Assembly: GCA_963700735.1 (NCBI GenBank)
Contig: CAVOYR010000003.1
Coordinates: forward strand, 140,132 to 204,131
DNA length: 64,000 bases
Direction of reading: 5' to 3'
Origin: Anderseniella sp963700735
Lineage (GTDB): Bacteria; Pseudomonadota; Alphaproteobacteria; Rhizobiales; Aestuariivirgaceae
A model generated the notes under the pieces. That model saw only the letters and a program-made list of their open reading frames with translations. It was not told where the DNA came from and did not search any database. Both the position numbers and the translations under genes were made by a program. The stretch's first letter is position 1. Each line of letters opens with the position of its first letter. Positions 34,299-41,926 of this stretch are shown in pieces.

Positions 34299-36004
34299 CA
34301 GCGCCTCCTGAAGCCGGACAGTGAGGAAAACCGCATCGCGCCCGAGCGCGCAGGTTTTTTCGGCTCGTCCTGCTGCCGCTCGGGTGTTGCGCTGCCCGAG
34401 GCCGGCGGCACGCCCGCATCCGGCGGTCTTTGCTGGGTCGCCGGTTGAGATGGGGACTGGCGTGCAGGTTGCGGGGCCGGCGGGCGCGGGGCCGCCGACG
34501 CCGTGCCGCTGGCGCTGCCTTTGCGGGCATAGCTGGTCGCCTGGAAACCCGTGACGCGCCCGTCCTCGTCGGTTGCCGTATGCGCGGGCATCTGGGCGCG
34601 CGCGCCACCGCCATCCTTGAGCGAGGATGCCGCCTTCAGCGCTGGCGACAGGCTAATTCCGGCTTTCTCCGCCACCACTTGCGCGCACTCGATGAGCGCG
34701 CAGTTTTTCGCCAGCCGCCGGTGTGCCTTCATGTCACCGTCGCGATAGGCGTTGAGGATGCGCAGTTCGACAGGGTTCATGCCAACCGCTGCCGCCACCT
34801 TGTCCATGTGCACCTCGATGGCGAAGTCCACGCCGGTGATGCCGAACCCCCGCATTGCCGTGGCAGGCGTGCGATTGGTGTAGACGCAATAGACGTTCGC
34901 CGAGACGTTGGGGATCGTGTAGGGCCCCGGCAGGTGACCCACACCCTTGATGATCGCGTAGGACGACAGCCGCGTGTAGGCGCCCGCATCGAAATAGCCG
35001 GTAAACTTGCGTGCCACGATCCTGCCGTCGTTCATCACGCCATCGGTGATGTACCAGCGTTCAGCCCCGCGTGGCGCGCCGACCTGCATCTCCTCCGCCC
35101 GGTCCCAGGCATACTTGACCGGCCGCCCGGTCAGCATGGCGCCCAGGATTGCCAGCGGTTCGTGCACAGAGTCGACCTTGCCGCCGAACCCGCCGCCCAC
35201 CGTACCGCCGATGAAATGCAGCCGGGACGAGGGCATCGACAGTACCTTTGCCGCCGTACCGAGCGAAAAGAACAACGCCTGTGTCGAGGTGTAGCAGACG
35301 AAACGGCCGTTCTGTTCGGGAGCTGCAATGGCGCCGCAGGTTTCGATCGGCGCCTGCTCGATGGGCGACATCTGGTAGCGGCCCTCGATGACGTGATCTG
35401 CCGAGGCAAGGGCGCGGTCAACGTCGCCATAGCGCAGTTTCTGGTGGTCGTACTTGCCGTGGTAGACGAACTTGTTGTTGGGATAGATGTCGAGCACGGC
35501 AGGCGCGCCGGGCTTGATCGCCTCTTCCACGTCCAGCACATGCGGCAGCACTTCCCACTCCACCTTGACGGCGGCGGCGGCGGCACGGGCCTCGGCTTCG
35601 GTCTGGGCGATGACGGCTGCGACTGGCTCGCCCTTGTAGGAAACCTTCTTGTCCGAGAGGATCGGCTCGTCGTCCAGGCCGAACTCCAGCAACGACAGCA
35701 GCGTGTTCAGGTTCACCGGCACATCGCGCCCGGTCAGCACCCTGACAACGCCCGGCATCCGCTCGGCCTCGGACGTGTCGATCCGCCGGATGCGGGCGTG
35801 GTGGTGTGGCGAGCGGGTGCAGCGCATGTGCAACAGCCGGTCAAACAGGTGATCGTCGAAGAAGGGCGAGCGGCCCGTCACATGGCCAACGATGTCCTGC
35901 CGCCGCGTCGGCTTGCCGATCTCGTTGAGGTTATCGTCGCGCTCATCCGCGAAAAGGTCTTTCCGGAACTCGACCATGGGTCCGTTTGCGGTCATGTCGT
36001 TCAT
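34298..36004 (-). CDS. Mo-hydroxylase molybdopterin subunit, N-terminal half with Pro/Ala-rich tail
   Basis: A 568-residue protein holding the first domains of a CoxL-like subunit: GRSPFFDDHLFDRLLHMRCTRSPHHHARI in parts, VAAVIAQTEAEARAAA, FIGGTVGGGFGGKVDS (molybdopterin loop) and TPATAMRGFGITGVDFAIE. The last 100 or so residues are a Pro/Ala/Gln-rich low-complexity tail not usual in the family. Its ATG overlaps the 2Fe-2S gene stop (ATGA). With the next gene it would rebuild the full large subunit. Substrate is unknown; N-heterocycles and aldehydes are typical for the family. Confidence 0.88.
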   Translation of the reverse strand: MNDMTANGPMVEFRKDLFADERDDNLNEIGKPTRRQDIVGHVTGRSPFFDDHLFDRLLHMRCTRSPHHHARIRRIDTSEAERMPGVVRVLTGRDVPVNLNTLLSLLEFGLDDEPILSDKKVSYKGEPVAAVIAQTEAEARAAAAAVKVEWEVLPHVLDVEEAIKPGAPAVLDIYPNNKFVYHGKYDHQKLRYGDVDRALASADHVIEGRYQMSPIEQAPIETCGAIAAPEQNGRFVCYTSTQALFFSLGTAAKVLSMPSSRLHFIGGTVGGGFGGKVDSVHEPLAILGAMLTGRPVKYAWDRAEEMQVGAPRGAERWYITDGVMNDGRIVARKFTGYFDAGAYTRLSSYAIIKGVGHLPGPYTIPNVSANVYCVYTNRTPATAMRGFGITGVDFAIEVHMDKVAAAVGMNPVELRILNAYRDGDMKAHRRLAKNCALIECAQVVAEKAGISLSPALKAASSLKDGGGARAQMPAHTATDEDGRVTGFQATSYARKGSASGTASAAPRPPAPQPARQSPSQPATQQRPPDAGVPPASGSATPERQQDEPKKPARSGAMRFSSLSGFRRR

Positions 36005-36477
36005 GCGCGCGCCCTCCCGTTGGCGACGGCCAGGATCGCCGCAATGATCGGCTCGTACCCGGTGCAGCGGCACAGGTTGCCGGAAATTGCCTCGATCACA
36101 TCTTCCCGGCTCGGCCGCGGATTGCGGTCGAGCAGCGCCCGTGCCGACATCAGCATGCCCGGCGTGCAGAAGCCGCACTGGGCGGCGAAGTGATCCATGA
36201 ATGCAGTCTGGAGCGGGTCCATCGCGGTGCCGTCGGCAAGGCCTGCCACCGTGCGCACCTCTCGGCCGGCAACGGCTTCGGCCAGGACGAGGCACGACAG
36301 TTGCGTCTCACCGTCAATGGTGACGGTGCAGGCCCCACAGGTGCCCTGCCCGCAACCGAACTTCGGCGTCAGGTCGCCCACGTCACGGCGCAGGAAGTTG
36401 AGCAGGTTCTGGCCTGCATCAGCAAAGGCCGACGTGGATTGACCGTTCAGAATGAATGTTACGGGTGTCTTCGCCAT
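36001..36477 (-). CDS. Mo-hydroxylase 2Fe-2S iron-sulfur subunit
   Basis: A 158-residue CoxS-like small subunit that passes electrons from the Mo site to FAD. The N-terminal plant-ferredoxin cluster cysteines are in FGCGQGTCGACTVTIDG and LSCLVLAEA; the C-terminal helical cluster is in CGFCTPGMLMSA and GNLCRCTGYEPI. All eight cysteines are present. Overlaps with neighbours on both sides indicate coupled synthesis with the FAD and molybdopterin subunits. Confidence 0.95.
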   Translation of the reverse strand: MAKTPVTFILNGQSTSAFADAGQNLLNFLRRDVGDLTPKFGCGQGTCGACTVTIDGETQLSCLVLAEAVAGREVRTVAGLADGTAMDPLQTAFMDHFAAQCGFCTPGMLMSARALLDRNPRPSREDVIEAISGNLCRCTGYEPIIAAILAVANGRARA

Positions 36478-37277
36478 CAGCGCTGCTCCATGTCCGTCAA
36501 CAGTCGCCTCAGGTGCACACCAGCGACTTCCTTGCGGTACCAGGCAGTGGCGATCTGGTCGGTCGGTGGATCAAGACCCTCCATGGCGGCTGCCGCCGCG
36601 GCGGCTATCACGCCCGCCTCCAGCCGCTGGCCTTCGAGTGCGCGTTCGGCCCCGGTCGCACGCAGCGGTGCGGGCCCCATGGCGCCGAAAACGATCCGGG
36701 CACCGCGAATGCGTCCGCCCTCGTTTGGAAGGTGCGCGGCAATGGAAAGGATGGAAACGCCTTTCGGCTTCACCCGGCTCACCTTGCGGAATCCGAAGGC
36801 GCGCGGATCTCGCGGACGCGGCACCTCGATCGCGGCGATCAGCCCGGCCCGGTCCCGGTGGTGCAGAACGTCCGCCACGGGCCGCACGCCTGCCTGCCCC
36901 GCCCCCGTCACACGCGCGTCGAGCGCCAGCAGTGCCGCCGCGAAATCGCCATAGGGGTGAGCAGCGAACAGGTTGCCCGCCACCGTCGCCATGTTGCGGA
37001 CCTGTGGACCGCCGACCAGCCTCGCGACAGGATGAAGAAACTCCAGGTCGCGGCTTGCAAGAACACCGGACATGGTGACCGCAGCGCCGATCCGGACCGT
37101 ATCGCCCGTGCCGTGGATCTGGCGAAGGGCGGGCTCGGTCACACGGATCAACCGGGCCGGCCCCGCGCCTTCGTTGACTGCGCGCATCACCAGCGTGCCG
37201 CCGCCCAGGTAGGCTGCGTCAGCCCCCATGGCGCGCGCTGCCGCATCGAGCGTCGGATATGTCTCGACAATCGTCAT
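36477..37277 (-). CDS. Mo-hydroxylase FAD-binding subunit
   Basis: A 266-residue CoxM-like flavoprotein subunit. FAD-contact regions are AAYLGGGTLVMRAVN and MATVAGNLFAAHPYGDFAAALLALDA, and the C-terminal domain has FRKVSRVKPKGVSIL. The second motif usually reads TIGGNI..ADP.gD, so this is a mild variant. The ATG at 37277 overlaps the SRPBCC gene stop (ATGA); a longer upstream frame to 37487 is antisense-like. It delivers electrons to an unidentified acceptor. Confidence 0.92.
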   Translation of the reverse strand: MTIVETYPTLDAAARAMGADAAYLGGGTLVMRAVNEGAGPARLIRVTEPALRQIHGTGDTVRIGAAVTMSGVLASRDLEFLHPVARLVGGPQVRNMATVAGNLFAAHPYGDFAAALLALDARVTGAGQAGVRPVADVLHHRDRAGLIAAIEVPRPRDPRAFGFRKVSRVKPKGVSILSIAAHLPNEGGRIRGARIVFGAMGPAPLRATGAERALEGQRLEAGVIAAAAAAAMEGLDPPTDQIATAWYRKEVAGVHLRRLLTDMEQR

Positions 37278-37720
37278 GATCCCTCCAGTCCCATGTGGGC
37301 GCGGACGGCGTCGAACCCGGTCTGGTAGATGTTTTCGGATACCATCGTCTTCAGCTCGTTCTCGCGGCCCTTGGGCGTGTCGAACCGGCATTCCCAGTGC
37401 CAGAAGGTCCGGTCGCCGTCGGTGACCGGCGCCAGCCGGACGTGCGCGACGTAATTCAGCAGGGGCACGGGCGTCTCCAGCAGGCAATAGCTGAAGGCCA
37501 TGTCGGCATCCGAAAGCGTCAGCAGCTGCTCGCGAAGTTCCGACCCGTCGCCAAGGTGAAACCGCCGCACGCAGCCGACCTTGTCGGAGGGGTATCCCTG
37601 GTCAACCTTGCTGTCCGCCACGGCAGGGTGCCACTCGTCATGGCCGTTGAAGTCACGCAGGACCTCCCACACGTCTTCAATGGGTGCGTCCAGGACGGTG
37701 CTCTTGACGATCCTGACCAT
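37274..37720 (-). CDS. SRPBCC-family (START/Bet v1-like) protein, copy 1
   Basis: A 148-residue predicted hydrophobic-ligand-binding protein (IVKSTVLDAPIEDVWEVLRD; GCVRRFHLGDGSELREQLL; ACRF-like C-terminal helix). CoxG, of the same superfamily, accompanies CO dehydrogenase-type genes, so a role in membrane anchoring or assembly of the hydroxylase is possible. It is a clear paralogue of the next gene and is translationally coupled to it and to the FAD subunit. Confidence 0.85.
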   Translation of the reverse strand: MVRIVKSTVLDAPIEDVWEVLRDFNGHDEWHPAVADSKVDQGYPSDKVGCVRRFHLGDGSELREQLLTLSDADMAFSYCLLETPVPLLNYVAHVRLAPVTDGDRTFWHWECRFDTPKGRENELKTMVSENIYQTGFDAVRAHMGLEGS

Positions 37721-38157
37721 CAGCGCACCAGGCTACGTTGCAGGGCCGCGAAGCCCGCCAGGAAGACATCCGTGCCGATGCCGTTGACCAGGCCTTCGGC
37801 CGCAGCATCGTCGCACTCGAATTCGGCGGTCCACTCCGCAAAGGTCCTGTTTCCATCCGTAACCGGCGTCAGCCGGATCGTGGCGATGTAGTCGGTCAGC
37901 GGCATCGGGCTTTCGAGGATCGAATACGTGCAGAACATGTCGTAGTCGCTCAGGCCCAGGAGCTTCTCCCGGATCCGGTCACCGTTCTGCAGGTGAAAGT
38001 CGCGAATGCAGCCCACCCGGTCGGATGGCTCGCCATTCTCGATCCGGCTGTCGCGGATGCGGGGATGCCAGCGTGGCAGGGCGTTGAAGTCGCGCACGCG
38101 CTCCCAGACCCTTGCCGCAGGCGCGTCGATAACCGATGAGACATATACACGTGGCAT
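37720..38157 (-). CDS. SRPBCC-family protein, copy 2
   Basis: A 145-residue paralogue of the neighbouring SRPBCC protein. The two align along their length (VIDAPAARVWERVRDFNALPRWHP in parts against VLDAPIEDVWEVLRDFNGHDEWHP; both with GC(V/I)R.FHL). The ATG at 38157 abuts the TAA of the flotillin-like gene directly. The tandem pair points to two related binding or anchoring roles; function of either is not known. Confidence 0.85.
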   Translation of the reverse strand: MPRVYVSSVIDAPAARVWERVRDFNALPRWHPRIRDSRIENGEPSDRVGCIRDFHLQNGDRIREKLLGLSDYDMFCTYSILESPMPLTDYIATIRLTPVTDGNRTFAEWTAEFECDDAAAEGLVNGIGTDVFLAGFAALQRSLVR

Positions 38158-41074
38158 TTATTTCTTGCCCCGTCCGCCGGTGGAAGGTTCATCGCCCTTC
38201 GGTGAACCACCTTCCCCACTACCCTTGGCCGCACCCTTCTGCACGGCATCCGAGATGCGCTGCATGTCGGACGCCTCGCGGATCAGCCCGCCCTGCTTTG
38301 CGATGCCGCCACCGTCGATGCCGATGTCGGACAAGAGCGAGTTCGATCAGCGGCGCCTGCACCCGGTAGCGCAGGGCCGAGTTGATGACCTCGTCGGTCG
38401 GACTGCCGCCGCCCCCGCCAAGGCCGCCGGACATGCCATCGAGCTGCATGATGCGTATGTCCTGGATCTTCTCGAGCGGCTTGACCGACGCTGCAACGAT
38501 ACCCTCCACATGCTCCAGCAGTTTCCGGCGGAACAGCGATGCGCGGGCCGGGTCGGTGAGCACGTTCTCGGCTTCGTTGATGAGCTTCTGGGCCTCGGCC
38601 TCGACAGCCCTGCGGACCTTCTCCGCTTCGGCAATGAGCTTTGCTTCTTCTGCCGCCTTCTCGGCCATCGTCACGTCGATGGACTTGCGGCGGTTGGCAG
38701 CCTCGGTTTCGCGAACCGTCTTGACCTTCTCCTCGGCCACGGCAGCCTTGGCACGGGCGACATCGGCCTCGGCGCGGGCAGCACTTTCCTCCAGCGACTT
38801 CTGGTAGAGCACGATGGCCTTTTCCATCTGCGCTGTCTCGACATTCTGTTCGCGCGTGACTTCCAGGCGGCGGCGCACGGTCTCGTGGTCGATCCGGATC
38901 TCGTCGAGGCCACGTTCGGAGGCCACCCTCGCCCGCTCGATCTCCTCCTGGCTGGCGATTTCCGCCTCGCGGAGGGTTTGCACACGAGCGACCTCGAGTT
39001 GCTCCAGCGCACGCCGGCGTTCAAGCCGCGCGGTTTCCAGCGCCTTTTCGCGGGCAACCTCTGCCACCTCGATGGCACGCCGGGCCATGATCTCGGCTTC
39101 CTTGACATTGGCTTCGGCCGCAGCGCGCTGCGCCTTGGTCTCGGCCAGTTCCACGACACGCTGTTCCTCGGCCTGCTCCACGATCCGCCGGCGGGCGATA
39201 TCCGTCACCTCGCGGGCCTTCTGGCTGGCGATACGCTCCTGTTCCAGCGCCAGTTCTGCGGCGACGCGTGCCGTTTCCACAGCCTCGCGACGGGCAATCT
39301 CGGCAGATTCCAGCTGGCGATCGCGCTCGATTTCCTTGACGCGCACATCCTGGTCGGCAGCGATACGCTCTGCATCCAGCGCGCGCTTCTGGGCGATGCG
39401 GGCCTGTTCGACCGCTTCATCGGCGGCAACACGTGCTTCGTCAATGGCCTGGTTGCGGGCAATCTCGCGACTGCTGGTCTCGCCGTCCGCCTCGATACGG
39501 GTCGCGGCGATCTGCTTCTCGCGGGCAATGCGGGCAGATTCCACCGCTTCGCTCGCGGCGATCTCGGCTGCATCCACGGCCTGCTTGCGTTCGATTTCCA
39601 GCTCGCGGATACGCTTGTCCTCGGATATCCGGGTTTCGCTGATCTGGGCATCCTGAAGGATGCGCATCCGCTCGATGGTCTCACGTGCAGCGATCTCTGC
39701 CTCGTCCAGTGCCATCTGGCGGGCGATCTCGCGCTGGCGGATGTCCTCCTCGCCCTTGATCCGGGTTTGCGCCAGCAACAGGTCCTGGGCCATGCGGCGC
39801 TTCTCGTTTGCCTCGTTCGCCGCAATCTCGGCGTCGCGGGTCGACTTCTGCCGCTCGATCTCCAGTGCCTGCGTTTCGCGGTCCTTGGCGATGCGGGCTT
39901 CAGACAGCGCCTTCTCCTGCGTGATCCGGGCGCGCTCGATCACCTCGCGGGCGCCAATCTCGGCCTCCTCGACGATGCGCTTGCGCTCGATCTCCTTGGC
40001 CTCCGTCTCCTGCTCGTTCAGGATGCGGGCCTCGTTGACCGCGCGTTCCTGGAGGATGCGTGCCGTATCGGTCGCTTCGCGGGCGGCGATCTCCTCGGCA
40101 TCGATTTCCCTCTGGCGGGCAATCTCGTGCGAGCGGACCGACCGCTCCGACGCTATGCGTGCTTCGGCCACGGAACGCTGGTTCGATATCCGGGCCTTTT
40201 CTATCGCTTCCTGGGCCGAGATCTGGGCCGACTCTGCCTCGGTCTCGCGCTCGGCGCGCTCGCGCGCCAGTTCCGCGCGCTGCTGCGCACGGCGGGTTTC
40301 GACGTCGCGCTCCTGACTCAGGCGCGCTTCCTCGCTCTCACGCTCGATCTCAAGGACATGCTTTTCTGCTTCGAGGTTGCGCGAGCGGATCTTGATCATC
40401 GAGTCCTGCTCGATATCGTTGCGCAGCTTGCGGCGTTCCTCGATATCCTTGATCAGCGACGTCAAGCCCTCGGCATCGAACCGGTTCGACGGGTTGAAAT
40501 ACTCCAGCGCCGTCTGGTCGATGTCGATGATCGCCACGCTTTCCAGTTCCAGCCCGTTCTTCTCGAGGTCCTCCTGCGCCTGCTCCTTGACGCGGGCAAC
40601 ATAGGCACCGCGGTTCTCGTGCATCTCGCCCATGTCCATTTCGGCGGCGACGGCACGCAGCGCACTTTCGAACTTGCCCGAGAGCAGACCGTGCAGGTTC
40701 TGCGCCTCCAGCGTCCGGCGGCCCAGCGTAGAGGCCGCCTTCGACACCGACGCCTTGTCGGAACGGACACGGACGTAAAATTCAGCCTCCACGTCCACGC
40801 GCATCCGGTCCCTGGTGATCAGCGCTTCCTCGCGGGTGCGTTTCACGGCAAGTGGCAGGGTGTTCATGTTGACCGGCGTCGTGTCGTGGATGATCGGCCA
40901 GACGAAAGCGCCGCCGTCGATCACCACCTTCTCACCGAGGAAGCCGGTCCTGACGAACGCGACTTCCTTTGTCGAGCGCCGGTATAGCCACTGCATGACC
41001 CAGTAGATGATGGCGATGACCACCACCGCCACGATGAGCCAGAGGATCAGCTGTCCGATTAGTTGGCCACTCAT
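38158..41074 (-). CDS. Very long flotillin/SPFH-domain protein with extended coiled-coil repeats (one frameshift)
   Basis: One N-terminal membrane segment (LILWLIVAVVVIAIIYWVMQ, residues 9-28) is followed by an SPFH domain (residues about 35-230) and then roughly 550 residues of charged coiled coil made of degenerate units of the type REIARQ..IDEAEIAARE..E.ARI..ER. Usual flotillin/YqiK proteins are about 500-700 residues; this one would be about 970. The frame as read ends at 38219, but an extra base near 38342 shifts it; removing it restores a Gly/Lys-rich tail ending at TAA 38158-38160, next to the following ATG. Confidence 0.85.
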
Positions 41075-41098
41075 GCCATTACCTCCACACGATGCACG

Positions 41099-41926
41099 TC
41101 AACGGCCCCTGATGGCCTTGAAAGCGCGCGTTTGTTCTGTCAGCGCGACCTCGGCCGGCAAGCGCTCCATCGAGGATGCGCCATAGAAACCGTGGCAGTT
41201 CGCTGTGCTTTTCAGAATGAATTCGGCATCCCCGGGCGTGGCGACCGGGCCGCCATGCACAAGGACCATGACGTCCGGGTTGGCCTTCAGCGCGGCCTCG
41301 GACCAGGCATCTACCAATGCCGGGCAGTCCTTGAGCGTCAGCGCCGTTTCTGCCCCGATGGAGCCCCCCGTGGTCAGGCCCAGGTGGCAGACGATAATGT
41401 CCGCGCCCGCTTCCGCCATCGCCCTGGCGGTGTCCTCGCCAAAGACGTAGGGCGTGGTGAGCAAGTCCTTCTGGCGGGCCATTCGGATCATGTCGACTTC
41501 CAGCCCGAAGCCCATTCCCGTTTCTTCGAGGTTGGCGCGAAAGGTGCCGTCGATCAGGCCAACCGTCGGGAAGTTCTGGACGCCCGCAAAGCCGATCCTC
41601 TTCAACTCGTCGAGGAACTTGTCCATCAGCCTGAACGGGTCGGTCGCGCAGACGCCAGCCAGCACCGGCGTCTTGCGGGCCACGGGCAGGACCTCGGACG
41701 CCATTTCCACGACGATCGCGTTTGCGTCTCCGTAGGGCATCAAGCCCGCAAGGCTGCCCCGCCCGGCCATCCGGTAGCGCCCTGAATTGTAGATCACGAT
41801 CAGGTCGATGCCGCCTGCTTCCTCGCACTTGGCGGAAAGGCCGGTGCCTGCCCCGCCGCCAACAATCGGTACCCCTTTCGCCACCATGTCGCGAAAGCGC
41901 GACAATATGCTTTGCCGGTCAATCAT
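41099..41926 (-). CDS. Phosphoenolpyruvate-hydrolase family TIM-barrel protein
   Basis: A 275-residue protein of the PEP_hydrolase/TIM-barrel family often found beside UPF0261 (Tm-1-like) proteins; biochemical role unproven. It begins RQSILSRFRDMVAKGVPIVGGGAGTG, with later VCATDPFRLMDKFLDEL and CHLGLTTGGSIGAETAL. Its ATG overlaps the stop of the LivF/Tm-1 fusion gene by 4 bases. The constant pairing with Tm-1-like domains suggests the two act on the same substrate. Confidence 0.82.
   Translation of the reverse strand: MIDRQSILSRFRDMVAKGVPIVGGGAGTGLSAKCEEAGGIDLIVIYNSGRYRMAGRGSLAGLMPYGDANAIVVEMASEVLPVARKTPVLAGVCATDPFRLMDKFLDELKRIGFAGVQNFPTVGLIDGTFRANLEETGMGFGLEVDMIRMARQKDLLTTPYVFGEDTARAMAEAGADIIVCHLGLTTGGSIGAETALTLKDCPALVDAWSEAALKANPDVMVLVHGGPVATPGDAEFILKSTANCHGFYGASSMERLPAEVALTEQTRAFKAIRGR

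Noticed and set aside
34430..36193. Plus-strand open frame of 587 codons opposite the Mo-hydroxylase subunit
   Set aside because: Antisense shadow in high-GC DNA; the minus strand carries clear molybdopterin motifs.
38006..40987. Plus-strand open frame of 993 codons opposite the flotillin-like gene
   Set aside because: It mirrors a highly repetitive coiled-coil gene on the other strand; its translation is a Leu/Asp/Arg-rich artefact of that repeat and GC bias, with no ribosome site or family.
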